DNA of 60,416 bases. Origin: Prochlorococcus sp. AG-363-M17 (GTDB lineage: Bacteria; Cyanobacteriota; Cyanobacteriia; PCC-6307; Cyanobiaceae). Below the pieces are notes generated by a model. The model searched no databases. It worked only from the letters and a program-made list of their open reading frames with translations, and was not told the origin of the DNA. A program made the translations under genes and the position numbers. Positions 34,682 through 44,765 of the stretch are shown here, piece by piece; position 1 is the stretch's first letter, and every line of letters begins with the position of its first letter. The stretch spans positions 1-60,416 of the forward strand of contig QCFS01000007.1 of the NCBI GenBank assembly GCA_003278365.1, read 5' to 3'.

Positions 34682-37459
34682 ATGAGTTCAGATGTGCACG
34701 TCAAAGCTTTTGCTGACCGTGCCAGGGTTGATTTGGATCCCTCTTCGATCTTTCCTTTTGCACTGGATGACTTTCAGCTGAAAGCCATTGATGCGCTTAA
34801 TCAGGGACATTCAGTTGTCGTTAGTGCGCCTACCGGTTCAGGCAAGACATTGGTTGGAGAGTATGCAATACATAGAGCAATAGCTCATAAAAATAAAGTC
34901 TTTTATACAACTCCCCTTAAGGCTCTTTCTAATCAAAAGTTAAGAGATTTCCGAAATCAGTTTGGGCAAAAAAATGTAGGCTTAATGACAGGTGATTTAA
35001 GTGTTAATCGTGAAGCTTCGATTGTAGTAATGACGACCGAAATCTTCAGAAACATGCTTTATGCAGAAGCTGATGAAAAGAATGATCCACTAGAAAAAGT
35101 GGAAACTGTGGTTCTAGATGAGTGCCATTACATGAATGATTCCCAACGCGGAACAGTTTGGGAAGAGTCAATTATTCATTGCCCTTCAAGTGTTCAAGTG
35201 GTCGCTTTGTCGGCAACAGTTGCAAATGCAGGTCAGCTAACTGATTGGATAAGTGAAGTGCATGGCCCCACTGAATTAATCATTAGTGAACACAGACCTG
35301 TTCCGTTGGAATTCAAGTTCTGTAGTGCAAAAGGTTTACACCCTTTATTGGATGAGAAGGGTACAGGTCTTCATCCGAATTGCAAAGTTTGGCGAGCTCC
35401 TAAAGGAAACAAGCGAAAAGGAAGATCACAAAAGCCTCTTCAACCGAAGACCCCTGCTGTGAGCTTTGTCGTCTCCCAGATGTTTGAAAGGAGCATGTTA
35501 CCGGCAATATATTTTATTTTTAGCCGGCGTGGTTGTGATCGTGCTTTAGAAGAACTTGGTTCGCAATGTCTAATAAGTTCTAAAGAACAAGAAGCTATTA
35601 GCCGCCGTCTCAAGGAATACAGCAAAGCTAATCCTGAGGCAGTCCGAGATGGTATTCACTCAGATGCACTGATGCGTGGAATTGCGGCTCATCATGCAGG
35701 CGTTTTGCCAGCCTGGAAAGAATTGATTGAAGATTTATTCCAACAGAATCTTGTAAAGGTTGTTTTTGCCACAGAGACCTTGGCAGCAGGAATAAATATG
35801 CCCGCTCGAACTACTGTGATTTCTTCTTTGTCGAAACGTACTGATAGAGGACATCGTTCATTGATGGGCAGTGAGTTTCTACAGATGGCAGGCAGAGCAG
35901 GACGGAGAGGTATGGATGCTAAGGGTTATGTAGTCACGGTTCAAAGTCGTTTTGAAGGAGTAAAAGAAGCAGGTCAATTGGCTACCTGTAAACCAGACCC
36001 ACTCCTAAGTCAGTTCACTCCAAGTTATGGAATGGTGCTCAATCTTTTGCAGAACCATTCCATTGAAAAGGCTAAAGAGATGATAGAGCGAAGTTTTGGT
36101 CGTTATTTAGCCACTATTGATTTGGTTGATGAAGAAGAAATAATTGAGAAGTTGAGACTACAGTTGGTTCAGTTAAATGATGTTGCTGGGGATATTCCTT
36201 GGGAGGATTTTGAGAGATATGAAAAGGAGCGAGGTAGATTGCGAGAAGAAAGAAGGCTTTTAAGAATCCTCCAGCAGCAGGCAGAAGAAACGCTCGCGAA
36301 TGAACTTACATTGGCTTTGCAGTTTGCAAGTGTAGGAACTCTTGTAAGCATTAAATCACAACAATTAAAAGGCCGTGTCACACCTGCAGTTATTGTTGAG
36401 AAGGTAGATGGGCCAGGTCAGTTCCCCCTTTTACTTTGTTTGACTGATGAGAATGTATGGCTTTTACTTCCATGTAACTCAGTTGTCAGTATTCATGCTG
36501 AATTAAGTTGTTTAAGAATTACGGGTTTGGAAATTCCTGATTTAAATCGTTCAGGAGAGATTTGTCATGGTGATAGTAAAACTAGTGCCTTAGCGATGGA
36601 AGTTACCAATATTGCCAGGCGACATGACATGAGAACACCTCAATATGATTTAGCGGGTGAAGTGCTAACCCAGGCGAAGTTAGTACATCAGTTGGAAGAG
36701 GATCTTAAAAGACAACCAGCGCATAAATGGGGAGATAGAAAGCAACTCAAAAAACACCGTAGAAGAATGGAGCAATTGGAAAATGAAATAATTGAGCGTC
36801 AGCAGTTATTGCATCGAAGAGCCAATCATCATTGGGAAGTGTTTCTTTCTCTAATAGATATTCTTCAGCATTTTGGATGTTTAGATGAATTAGCTCCTAC
36901 CGAAATGGGAAGAACAGTTGGATCGTTAAGAGGAGACAACGAGTTGTGGTTGGGATTGGCTCTAATGAGCGGCCATTTAGATGACTTACCCCCTCCAGAA
37001 CTTGCAGCATTATTTGAAGCAATTAGTACCGAAGTTAATCGTCCAGATTTATGGAGTGGATTTCCAATACCGCGTAAGGCAGAGGAGGCACTAAATGATT
37101 TAATTGGGATGAGAAGAGAACTTTTGAGAGTTCAAGAACGTTTCAAGGTCTTTTTCCCTGCTTGGTTTGAAACTGAGTTAATGGGTCTAGTGGATGCATG
37201 GGCGAGAGGTTCTACCTGGACTGATTTGATAGCAAATACCTCTTTAGACGAAGGAGATGTAGTCCGCATTTTGAGAAGAACCGTTGATCTACTTTCTCAG
37301 GTTCCATATTGCGAGCTCATTTCAAAGCAACTCAGAGCAAATGCTAGATCTGCCTTAAAGCTAATAAATCGCTTTCCAGTTAGGGAGTCGGATGACCTGT
37401 TGATTGAGGCTCAGGCAGAAAAAAGAGGTTCTAATCCTGCGACAGAACGCCTAAGTTAG
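34682..37459 (+). CDS. Ski2/Mtr4-like DExH-box RNA helicase
   Basis: The protein has 925 residues from the ATG I prefer, which is preceded by AGGA with an 8-base spacer; an upstream TTG is open too. Motif I is APTGSGKTLVGEYA, motif II is LDECHYM (DECH box), motif III is LSATVANA, and motif VI is QMAGRAGRRGMD. The C-terminal part (about 620-910) matches the DSHCT region of Ski2-family helicases. In eukaryotes these feed RNA to the exosome; cyanobacterial homologues are likely to act in RNA turnover or rRNA processing. The gene is monocistronic. Confidence 0.92.
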   Translation: MSSDVHVKAFADRARVDLDPSSIFPFALDDFQLKAIDALNQGHSVVVSAPTGSGKTLVGEYAIHRAIAHKNKVFYTTPLKALSNQKLRDFRNQFGQKNVGLMTGDLSVNREASIVVMTTEIFRNMLYAEADEKNDPLEKVETVVLDECHYMNDSQRGTVWEESIIHCPSSVQVVALSATVANAGQLTDWISEVHGPTELIISEHRPVPLEFKFCSAKGLHPLLDEKGTGLHPNCKVWRAPKGNKRKGRSQKPLQPKTPAVSFVVSQMFERSMLPAIYFIFSRRGCDRALEELGSQCLISSKEQEAISRRLKEYSKANPEAVRDGIHSDALMRGIAAHHAGVLPAWKELIEDLFQQNLVKVVFATETLAAGINMPARTTVISSLSKRTDRGHRSLMGSEFLQMAGRAGRRGMDAKGYVVTVQSRFEGVKEAGQLATCKPDPLLSQFTPSYGMVLNLLQNHSIEKAKEMIERSFGRYLATIDLVDEEEIIEKLRLQLVQLNDVAGDIPWEDFERYEKERGRLREERRLLRILQQQAEETLANELTLALQFASVGTLVSIKSQQLKGRVTPAVIVEKVDGPGQFPLLLCLTDENVWLLLPCNSVVSIHAELSCLRITGLEIPDLNRSGEICHGDSKTSALAMEVTNIARRHDMRTPQYDLAGEVLTQAKLVHQLEEDLKRQPAHKWGDRKQLKKHRRRMEQLENEIIERQQLLHRRANHHWEVFLSLIDILQHFGCLDELAPTEMGRTVGSLRGDNELWLGLALMSGHLDDLPPPELAALFEAISTEVNRPDLWSGFPIPRKAEEALNDLIGMRRELLRVQERFKVFFPAWFETELMGLVDAWARGSTWTDLIANTSLDEGDVVRILRRTVDLLSQVPYCELISKQLRANARSALKLINRFPVRESDDLLIEAQAEKRGSNPATERLS

Positions 37460-37492
37460 TTATCGTAAGAAAGAGTTTTAATTACTGAAGAA

Positions 37493-38878
37493 TTAAACCA
37501 TTTTAGAAGGGTTTATTATTTGATCGAATTTATCTATATTGATGTAATCTAGTTCCATGGCAGCATCCCTCAAGCTTATATCATTTGTGTAAGCATGATG
37601 TGCAATTTTACTTGCATTCACGTATCCAATCTCTGGGGTTAAGGCGGTAACTAGCATTAGTGATTGGTCTAAATGATATTGAATATTCTTATGATTTGGC
37701 TCCATATTTTCAATCATTTTCTCTCTACAACATTCGCATGCTGTAGTAAGTAAATCTATGCTTTGTAGCAAATTAAATCCAATAAGAGGCTTGTACACGT
37801 TCATTTGTAGATGACCACCACTTCCTGCAATTGCTACAGCTGCATCTAGCCCAATAACTTGTGTGCAGACCATTGCCATCGCTTCACATTGAGTAGGATT
37901 TACTTTCCCGGGCATAATTGAACTACCTGGTTCATTTTGAGGCAAATTTAATTCAGCAAAACCTGCTCTTGGCCCTGAAGCAAGTAACCTGATGTCGTTA
38001 ACAATTTTCAGAAGGGAAACTGCCAACATACGAAGCTGTGACATTGCATTGACAAGTCCATCATGACTAGCCATTACTGCGAATTTGTTATTGGCTGTTG
38101 CGAATGAAATGCCAGTTAATACAGATAACTCTTTGATGATTTCAATATCAAAGTTGGGCGGGGCATTAAGCCCAGTACCAACCGCAGTTCCACCTATTGC
38201 TAGTGGATAGAGTTCACTCAGGCTTGATCGAATGCGTTTGGCAGCGGTAGCAACCTGATCTCTCCATGCAGAAACTTCTTGCCCCAGCGTGAGTGGAACA
38301 GCATCCTGTAAATGTGTGCGACCTATCTTTATGATTCCATTCCAATCTTTACTTTTTTTGTCAAACGATTCGATGAGAAGCTGTAGCTCTGGTAATAGCT
38401 TTTTCTCTAAACTTATAGTTACTGCTATGTGAATAGCTGAAGGGAATATATCATTTGTGGATTGTGATTTGTTTACATCATCATTTGGATGTATAGGTTT
38501 ATTGCTTCCTAGTTCTTCACCACATTCTAGGCAAGCCAAGTTGCTTATTACTTCATTGACATTCATATTTGTTTGGGTTCCACTCCCTGTTTGCCATACC
38601 TTTAGAGGGAAATGATTATCATGCATCCCCTCGGCTATTTGAGAAGCTGCTTTGATGATTAAGTTTTTTTGAGTGGGATTTAGTTTACCTAAGCGTTCGT
38701 TAGTTATTGCGGCAGCTTTCTTTATTAATGCCAAGGCGTGAATGATTTCATGAGGCATTGAATCACCGCTGATCGAGAAATTTTCCAGAGATCTTTGAGT
38801 CTGAGCTCCCCATAAAACATCCGTCGGCACTTTTATTGAACCCATGCTGTCTTGTTCTATCCGAAATGAATCAGCCAT
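37493..38878 (-). CDS. fumC: Fumarate hydratase class II
   Basis: The protein has 461 residues. This oxygen-stable fumarase converts fumarate to malate. QTGSGTQTNMNVNEVI, GRTHLQDAVPLTLGQE and the family signature GSSIMPGKVNPTQCEAM with the catalytic loop Ser are present. It is downstream of purB in the same direction after 125 bases. This neighbourhood is sensible because the PurB reactions release fumarate. Confidence 0.97.
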   Translation of the reverse strand: MADSFRIEQDSMGSIKVPTDVLWGAQTQRSLENFSISGDSMPHEIIHALALIKKAAAITNERLGKLNPTQKNLIIKAASQIAEGMHDNHFPLKVWQTGSGTQTNMNVNEVISNLACLECGEELGSNKPIHPNDDVNKSQSTNDIFPSAIHIAVTISLEKKLLPELQLLIESFDKKSKDWNGIIKIGRTHLQDAVPLTLGQEVSAWRDQVATAAKRIRSSLSELYPLAIGGTAVGTGLNAPPNFDIEIIKELSVLTGISFATANNKFAVMASHDGLVNAMSQLRMLAVSLLKIVNDIRLLASGPRAGFAELNLPQNEPGSSIMPGKVNPTQCEAMAMVCTQVIGLDAAVAIAGSGGHLQMNVYKPLIGFNLLQSIDLLTTACECCREKMIENMEPNHKNIQYHLDQSLMLVTALTPEIGYVNASKIAHHAYTNDISLRDAAMELDYINIDKFDQIINPSKMV

Positions 38879-39003
38879 TGGTCATCATCCAAGTGCAGAA
38901 ATGGTTCATTTGTTAGTTCATCAAAGCTTAGCTATAAAATGCTCATTTTGTGTAATAAATTTTCTAAAAATAGTTTTTAAATAGGATCAGACAAGGTTTT
39001 GAT

Positions 39004-40299
39004 TTATAAACCTAGCCTTTCCCAAATTACATGGAGATTTGCTTGATGTATTTCTGTACTAAAGCAATCTGCTATTTCTTCTGAGCTTAAAAGAGAAGAA
39101 ACTGCTTGATCAGATTTTAGATTCTCTCTAAAATCTCCCCCCTCCTTGTTCCATGCTGCGTGCGCATTTCTCTGAACGATTTTATAGGCTTCTTCTCTAA
39201 GCATGCCTTTTTCGACAAGTGCTAAGAGTACTCTTTGGCTAAAAACTACTCCTCCATAGATATTCATATTGCGGAGCATATTCTGAGGATAGATTCCTAA
39301 TCCTTGAATGATCTCTGTCATTTCTCTGAGCATAAAATGAAGGGTTATTGAGCAATCAGGAAGCATCATTCGCTCAGTAGAGCTATGAGAGATATCTCGT
39401 TCATGCCAAAGTGCAACATTCTCTAATGCTCCAATAACATATCCTCTTAAAACTCTTGCAAGACCACTAATTCGTTCACTGCGGATAGGGTTCCTTTTGT
39501 GTGGCATTGCAGAGCTTCCTTTTTGACCTTTAGCAAAACTTTCCTCTACTTCTAGAACATCCGTACGTTGTAAGTTTCGGATCTCTGTCGCAAATCTATC
39601 TAAAGATGCCCCTACTAAGGCCAATGTTTGAACATAACTTGCATGGCGATCACGGGAGATCACTTGTGTGCTTGCAGTGTCGGGAGTGAGATCTAGATGT
39701 TGGCAAGCTAATTTTTCTACTTGTGGATCAGTATTGGCATATGTACCCATAGCTCCACTGATTTGTCCTACGGCAATCTCTTTCTCTAATCGACTTAAAC
39801 GATTGGAATTTCGAATGGTTTCAGCGAGCCACCCAGCGAGTTTGAATCCGAAGGTTATTGGTTCTCCATGTATTGCATGCGACCTGCCAATCATGACAGT
39901 ATTTTTATGATTACTTGCAAGCTTTTGAATTGAGTCTTGAAGTTGCTTTAATTCTTTCTGAAGCAGCACCACAGAAGACTTCATCTGCAGTGCTAAGCCT
40001 GTATCAAGAACATCACTGCTTGTCATCCCAATATGGATATAGCGTCCTGCATCTCCAACGTGTTCATTTAGGTTCGTTAGAAAAGCAATAACGTCGTGAC
40101 GAACTTCAGCTTCTATTTCAAGAATTCGTTCTGGTTCGAAGGCGGCTTTTTCTCTTATGTCTTGCATTGCCTCTTGAGGTATTCGCCCAAGCTTGTAGTT
40201 TGCTTCGCAAGCAGCGACTTCTACATCTAGCCAGCTCTGGTACTTAGCCCGATCAGTCCAGATCTGGCTCATTTCAGTGAGTGCGTATCTCTCGATCAA
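39004..40299 (-). CDS. purB: Adenylosuccinate lyase
   Basis: The protein has 431 residues. It cleaves SAICAR and adenylosuccinate, both releasing fumarate, in purine synthesis. MIERYALTEMSQIWTD is the usual PurB start (TTG codon here). HIGMTSSDVLDTGLALQ, GRSHAIHGEPITFGFK with the catalytic His, and the signature KGSSAMPHKRNPI are present. It lies upstream of fumC, so the two may be cotranscribed. Confidence 0.97.
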   Translation of the reverse strand: MIERYALTEMSQIWTDRAKYQSWLDVEVAACEANYKLGRIPQEAMQDIREKAAFEPERILEIEAEVRHDVIAFLTNLNEHVGDAGRYIHIGMTSSDVLDTGLALQMKSSVVLLQKELKQLQDSIQKLASNHKNTVMIGRSHAIHGEPITFGFKLAGWLAETIRNSNRLSRLEKEIAVGQISGAMGTYANTDPQVEKLACQHLDLTPDTASTQVISRDRHASYVQTLALVGASLDRFATEIRNLQRTDVLEVEESFAKGQKGSSAMPHKRNPIRSERISGLARVLRGYVIGALENVALWHERDISHSSTERMMLPDCSITLHFMLREMTEIIQGLGIYPQNMLRNMNIYGGVVFSQRVLLALVEKGMLREEAYKIVQRNAHAAWNKEGGDFRENLKSDQAVSSLLSSEEIADCFSTEIHQANLHVIWERLGL

Positions 40300-40341
40300 T
40301 GGTTCTTAGACTCTCTTTAGTTGAACTTAGAAGACCTTTAG

Positions 40342-40599
40342 TCAGGCTGACTTAAGACGTTGATGAGCCACCTCCCAATGGACAGCTCTTCCCCATGATT
40401 GTTGGCGAACCCAGCATCTACCACCTTTGCAATTTATTAGTTGAAAGGGTGGGAGGTCATTGGGGTGATTCTCTAATGTTACGAAGCTTCCTGGTTGAAG
40501 GAGCTCAAGAACCTTTTTAGATTCAACGAAAGGCACAACACTTAATTTTGGCTGAGTCTTTGGTTGTATTGATCTGATAGGAGTTTTTCGAGAGGACAC
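40342..40599 (-). CDS. Conserved-type hypothetical protein, 85 residues
   Basis: The sequence has a basic, proline-rich N-terminus and then a compact segment ELLQPGSFVTLENHP...FQLINCKGGRCWVRQQSWG. This reads like a small beta-rich domain with two Cys. No membrane helix or known motif is visible. The start is GTG. I do not recognise a named family, although short proteins of this style recur in marine picocyanobacteria. It is divergent from tlyA, upstream of purB's start on the same strand. Confidence 0.65.
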   Translation of the reverse strand: MSSRKTPIRSIQPKTQPKLSVVPFVESKKVLELLQPGSFVTLENHPNDLPPFQLINCKGGRCWVRQQSWGRAVHWEVAHQRLKSA

Positions 40600-40692
40600 T
40601 TTTTTTCAAGTTCTATGGGTGATCCTCATGGCTTATTCCCCTTTTAGGCCAACTTGATTGGTTTTTGTTCGGTTTTCATCTCGATTTCAGCA

Positions 40693-41496
40693 ATGTCCCG
40701 TAAAAATCGTCTTGATTTGCTCATGGTTGCTAAGGGGGTTGCATGTTCGCGTCAAAAGGCACAAGAGCTTATAAGAGCAGGGAAAGTTCGTGATGTAAAT
40801 GGTCGGATTCTGGACAAGCCTGGCCAAGAGTATGTAAGTGACATAAAGCTTTTAGTCAAGGAGTCACCAAGGTTTGTTTCTCGTGGAGGCCAAAAATTAT
40901 TAGCAGCTTTGGAAGCTTTTCCTATTGAGGTGAAAGGAAGAGTCTGTTTGGACGCGGGAATATCTACGGGGGGGTTTACAGATTGCCTTTTACAGCATGG
41001 AGCCGAGCATATTTACGGAATTGATGTTGGTTATGGACAAACTGCTTGGAAACTTCGTATAGACCCCAAACTTTTTTTGAAGGAGAGAACCAATGTACGG
41101 AACTTGGCCCCAGAAGATCTTTATGAGCCTTCAGACCCTTTGCCAACCCTTCTAGTCGCAGATCTATCTTTTATATCTCTTAGGTTAGTAATGCCCTCTC
41201 TCAAGGCTTTGCTTGACCCTGATCATTCAGAGGCAATCTTGCTTGTTAAACCACAGTTTGAAGTGGGCAAACATTTAGTAGGAAAAAAAGGTGTAGTAAG
41301 GGACCCTTTGTCCCATGTAAAAGCTCTGGAAGGTGTCATAGATGCCGCTAAAACACAAGCTTGGAATCTTAAGGGTATAAAACCATCCCCAATTACTGGA
41401 CCTGCAGGTAATCATGAATACCTGATTTGGTTTGGTACTACTAGTGGGAATGAATTGCCAAGCCTTCCGAGAATTGTTTCCGAAACTCTGAATTAG
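40693..41496 (+). CDS. tlyA: TlyA family rRNA 2'-O-methyltransferase (S4 + FtsJ domains)
   Basis: The protein has 267 residues from the ATG (MSRKNRLDLLMVAKGVACSR); upstream TTG starts add unrelated residues. An N-terminal S4 RNA-binding domain (about 1-65) is followed by FVSRGGQKLLAALEAF and the SAM loop CLDAGISTGGFTDCLLQHGA of the FtsJ fold, then LLVADLSFISLRLV and LLVKPQFEVGK. TlyA enzymes methylate cytidine riboses in 16S and 23S rRNA. The old hemolysin name is misleading. It is convergent with glnB with only two bases between stops. Confidence 0.92.
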   Translation: MSRKNRLDLLMVAKGVACSRQKAQELIRAGKVRDVNGRILDKPGQEYVSDIKLLVKESPRFVSRGGQKLLAALEAFPIEVKGRVCLDAGISTGGFTDCLLQHGAEHIYGIDVGYGQTAWKLRIDPKLFLKERTNVRNLAPEDLYEPSDPLPTLLVADLSFISLRLVMPSLKALLDPDHSEAILLVKPQFEVGKHLVGKKGVVRDPLSHVKALEGVIDAAKTQAWNLKGIKPSPITGPAGNHEYLIWFGTTSGNELPSLPRIVSETLN

Positions 41497-41498
41497 CC

Positions 41499-41867
<369 letters not shown>

Positions 41868-41875
41868 TTAGTTTG

Positions 41876-42103
41876 TCAGAATCTTCCAGGAACTGTTAAT
41901 GCAGGAAAGAAATTCAACATTAGGCCTGCTTGCTGAGCGTCTTTGGAGAGCTCTTGTGCATCTTCTAGAGGGATTCTGACTTCGCTTGCAGCCAAAGAAC
42001 TCCAATGCTCGTCTTCAAAATGAGTTTGCAACCAAAGCATTCCATGAATACTTAAGGGACGTATTTGCGTGCCTTTCTCTGAGCTGGTAAACAAAATGTC
42101 CAT
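41876..42103 (-). CDS. Hypothetical protein upstream of glnB, 75 residues
   Basis: This soluble-looking, mildly acidic protein has IRPLSIHGMLWLQTHFEDEHW and IPLEDAQELSKDAQQAG as its most ordered parts, and no cysteine or membrane helix. I recognise no named family. Codon use and tight spacing to glnB (38 bases, same strand) support a real gene and a shared transcript, which makes a nitrogen-linked role worth testing but not established. Confidence 0.7.
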   Translation of the reverse strand: MDILFTSSEKGTQIRPLSIHGMLWLQTHFEDEHWSSLAASEVRIPLEDAQELSKDAQQAGLMLNFFPALTVPGRF

Positions 42104-42155
42104 TTAGGCCGTGATGTTCTCAAACCTATTAGGGGGGGTAATAGACAATCTTGAT

Positions 42156-42169
42156 GTGGCGATTGTTAC
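42156..42169 (-). promoter_or_regulatory. Possible degenerate NtcA site upstream of the 75-residue ORF and glnB
   Basis: On the minus strand GTA-N8-CAC lies about 55 bases before the start of the small gene ahead of glnB. It has one mismatch to the NtcA consensus GTA-N8-TAC. A TAATAG box follows about 24 bases downstream, close to the 22-base spacing of NtcA-activated promoters. Both matches are imperfect. Confidence 0.22.
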
Positions 42170-42302
42170 CAATTCGATGTTTAGTGTTGGAGGAAGCTAT
42201 TAATCGTTAGGGTTCAAGCGGCTTTTTCTGTCTTTAGATAATCGGTTTTGGTTTAGGGCTTCGTTTGGCTAAGTTCTTTGAAAGGACTTTTTCTTTTGAC
42301 AA

Positions 42303-42710
42303 GTGAATAGCAAAGACTCAAATACTCGCTCTCCCTTTTATGGAGAACGTGTTATTGAAGATGCAGAGCTGATTTGCTTTGAAAATCCTAATTCTGCTAG
42401 GTCCTATGAAATTTCTATTGAGCTCCCTGAATTCACTTGTAAGTGCCCTTTCTCAGGCTATCCGGATTTTGCAACTCTCAGATTGCTATATCAACCTGGA
42501 CCAAAGGTTGTTGAGCTGAAGTCTTTGAAGCTTTATATAAATAGCTATAGAGATCAAGCTATCTCTCATGAGGAGGTCGCTCACAGGGTGCTAGACGATT
42601 TAGTAAAAGCTTGTAAGCCGTTGTGGATGCAACTCGAAGCAGATTTCAACCCCAGAGGGAATGTGCATATGGTTGTAAGAGTGGCCCATGGGACCAGGGT
42701 AGAAAGTTGA
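42303..42710 (+). CDS. queF: NADPH-dependent 7-cyano-7-deazaguanine reductase (preQ0 reductase)
   Basis: The 135-residue, single-domain QueF reduces preQ0 to preQ1 for queuosine in t[23 protein letters not shown] contains the nucleophilic Cys and the active-site Asp. [16 protein letters not shown] is the QueF motif that binds NADPH, with the His and Glu of the substrate site. The start is GTG with AAGGA about 14 bases upstream. No preQ1 riboswitch was recognisable in the 200-base spacer before it. Confidence 0.96.
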   Translation: MNSKDSNTRSPFYGERVIEDAELICFENPNSARSYEISIELPEFTCKCPFSGYPDFATLRLLYQPGPKVVELKSLKLYINSYRDQAISHEEVAHRVLDDLVKACKPLWMQLEADFNPRGNVHMVVRVAHGTRVES

Positions 42711-42711
42711 G

Positions 42712-43998
42712 CTAAATAGTTGTTGAAGATACGAAATTTGGTAACTCATTAGCTAGGCCAACTAGATTGCGATTAGACAGTCCCCCAAGATGTATTGAGG
42801 ATTGTTCAGTGTCAATAATTGCCCATAATTGCCGACTATCTATTAGGCTTAAAATTCCACCAATAAGAATAATTGCGAAGCTGCTATAAACGATTGGCAA
42901 TGATGGATCTCGTTTTAGTAATAATCCACTGGCTGGAAGAATATTGATAATACGTAGAGATACTCCTTCTAGCTCAGATGATTTTCGGCCTGGCCTTATA
43001 GTTGTAATTAATTGCCCACCTTGGTTGAAAACCTTTACAGGTCCTTTTTCATTAGAAAGTGTAAGAATAATTGGCTCGGTCCCATCTTTCTTGGTTGGGA
43101 TGACTGTGCCCCATACTTGATCTCCTAATTCCGGGAAATTCCTGAGAGGAAGTTGTAAATTAGGACTTTCTCCTATTTGAAGAGTTATACCTGCTAGGGC
43201 CCAATCGGCTTGGTAGATCGTCATCCCTTGAAAGCGCAAGGGGTGATTGACACTAACTTCTTTAGAGGTTCGATGAATTTGATCAGGTTGTATTAGCTCT
43301 AGTTCTGAACGAAATTGTTCAGGTCGGCCAAGCTCATCACGCTCGATTTCAAATTTTGAAAGCTCAATAGTTAATTGCTTCTCGTTGTTTTTGCTTAGTA
43401 ATTCAAAAGACCTTCCAGGACTAAGGAACTTCTCAATTTTTTGCCCTGCAAAAGCTCCCCAAGCAGATCCGAACATCAAAAGAATCATCCCAATATGAAT
43501 TATTGGTGGTCCTGCTCGGCCAATAACACCTTTTCGAGCAGCGATTCTTCCAGGGTGCTTTTTGATACTCCAACCTTTTGCTTTTAGGTGGGTAGATAGC
43601 TTTTCGAGCCCTTTCTCTGCGGAAGGAAGTGTAACTGTTTCAGCAATGGCCAATTTACGTAGTTGATTAGGCTTTGTGTAATCAGTCCATGCATAACCTG
43701 CTTTTAGGGCTGGCCATTGTCTTCGCCAACTACAAACAATTAATGCTGCACTCAACCAAGTAAGTAAGCCTAAAAACCAGTAACTTGTATAGACATGATC
43801 TAACTGAAGTTTAAGAATCCATTCACCATTAATTATACCTAGCCAGGCGCTAGATTCGTATAGCGTGATGTAACTTTCTATTGGTTCACCCTGAGGGATA
43901 GCTGTCCCAATCCCACTAGCAATTGCGATAACTAATAATAGGCAAATAGCAACTCTTAGATCTGATATGAAAAAAAGAAATCTTTTAAGAGTGCTCAT
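42712..43998 (-). CDS. ccs1: Cytochrome c biogenesis protein Ccs1 (ResB-like)
   Basis: The protein has 428 residues. Membrane helices near the N-terminus (about 9-28 and 70-90), another at about 165-185 and one near the C-terminus flank a large lumenal domain. This is the layout of Ccs1/ResB, which with CcsA forms the system II heme-ligation complex for c-type cytochromes. LRVAICLLLVIAIASGIGT and GPPIIHIGMILLMFGSAWGA are the recognisable segments, the second containing the conserved His. It lies three bases downstream of ccdA, so both cytochrome c maturation functions share an operon. Confidence 0.92.
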   Translation of the reverse strand: MSTLKRFLFFISDLRVAICLLLVIAIASGIGTAIPQGEPIESYITLYESSAWLGIINGEWILKLQLDHVYTSYWFLGLLTWLSAALIVCSWRRQWPALKAGYAWTDYTKPNQLRKLAIAETVTLPSAEKGLEKLSTHLKAKGWSIKKHPGRIAARKGVIGRAGPPIIHIGMILLMFGSAWGAFAGQKIEKFLSPGRSFELLSKNNEKQLTIELSKFEIERDELGRPEQFRSELELIQPDQIHRTSKEVSVNHPLRFQGMTIYQADWALAGITLQIGESPNLQLPLRNFPELGDQVWGTVIPTKKDGTEPIILTLSNEKGPVKVFNQGGQLITTIRPGRKSSELEGVSLRIINILPASGLLLKRDPSLPIVYSSFAIILIGGILSLIDSRQLWAIIDTEQSSIHLGGLSNRNLVGLANELPNFVSSTTI

Positions 43999-44001
43999 TT
44001 T

Positions 44002-44670
44002 TTAAATCCATCTTGAAAGGAGACTAAGTAGACCTGTGACAAGAAAAAACACTCCACTAAGTTTAGGAATCCAGCTGCTTATCGGACGAAGTGCCAGCAG
44101 GCTTGGGATCGTTGCTGATGCGGTGCCGACAAGTAGAAGAGGCATTACTTGCCCTAATCCAAAGCTTGCTAAGAGAGTTATCCCAATTAAGGGCTTGCCA
44201 CTTTGCGCAATCCAACCAAGCAGGACAGCTAATACAGGGGTGGTACATGGAGTTGCTGCTAGCCCAAACGCTAGCCCAGCAGCAATTGGGGCGATTGCTT
44301 TAGGGACTTTCTTTTGCCAAGAAATAGGGTCTGGTCCTTCCGGAAACGGGAACTTGATCAATCCCAATAAGTTAAGGCCCATCCCAATTGCTAATAGTGC
44401 AACCAAAGGCGCTATTAATCCTGGCACTTGGCCGTAGATCCGACCTATGAGTCCACTGAGACTTCCCAGTAGAACTAGTGAACATAGAATGCCACCACAA
44501 AAAGCAAGACTTCTTTGATAAGGGGTGAGGTTGTTTTTAAATCCTGCTAGGTAGGCAGCAGTAATTGGGAGTAAAGATATAGAGCAAGGGTTGAGACTTG
44601 TTAGTAGCCCTCCGCTAAATACAAGGCCAATGGTTAAAGGACCAGGATTTTCAAGTCCATGTTGAAGCAA
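44002..44670 (-). CDS. ccdA: Thiol:disulfide transporter CcdA
   Basis: The protein has 222 residues and six membrane helices. The redox-active cysteines lie in LTSLNPCSISLLP and LAATPCTTPVLAVLLGW, the paired motifs of CcdA, which carries reducing power across the thylakoid membrane to keep apocytochrome c cysteines reduced. The start is TTG. It precedes ccs1 by three bases. This is the expected system II partner set; ccsA is not in the window. Confidence 0.94.
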   Translation of the reverse strand: MLQHGLENPGPLTIGLVFSGGLLTSLNPCSISLLPITAAYLAGFKNNLTPYQRSLAFCGGILCSLVLLGSLSGLIGRIYGQVPGLIAPLVALLAIGMGLNLLGLIKFPFPEGPDPISWQKKVPKAIAPIAAGLAFGLAATPCTTPVLAVLLGWIAQSGKPLIGITLLASFGLGQVMPLLLVGTASATIPSLLALRPISSWIPKLSGVFFLVTGLLSLLSRWI

Positions 44671-44765
44671 TTGTTCGCTACTTCGTGCAAGAGCTGAGAT
44701 GCTTAAATCAAGTGATTGTATTGGGTGCGCCGGTTAGTACGGAAGGAGCTTGAGATTCATTTTAT

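Noticed and set aside
37477-37497. TTTAATT...AATTAAA stem between the helicase and fumC as terminator
   Set aside because: The stem is all A/T, has no T-run and overlaps the fumC stop; too weak to call.
42104-42302. Possible preQ1 riboswitch before queF
   Set aside because: I could not find the stem-loop and A-rich tail of preQ1 classes I or II; only an ordinary AT-rich spacer is visible.
44036-44437. 133-residue forward frame antisense to ccdA
   Set aside because: The opposite strand encodes CcdA with both cysteine motifs; this frame has no recognisable protein features.
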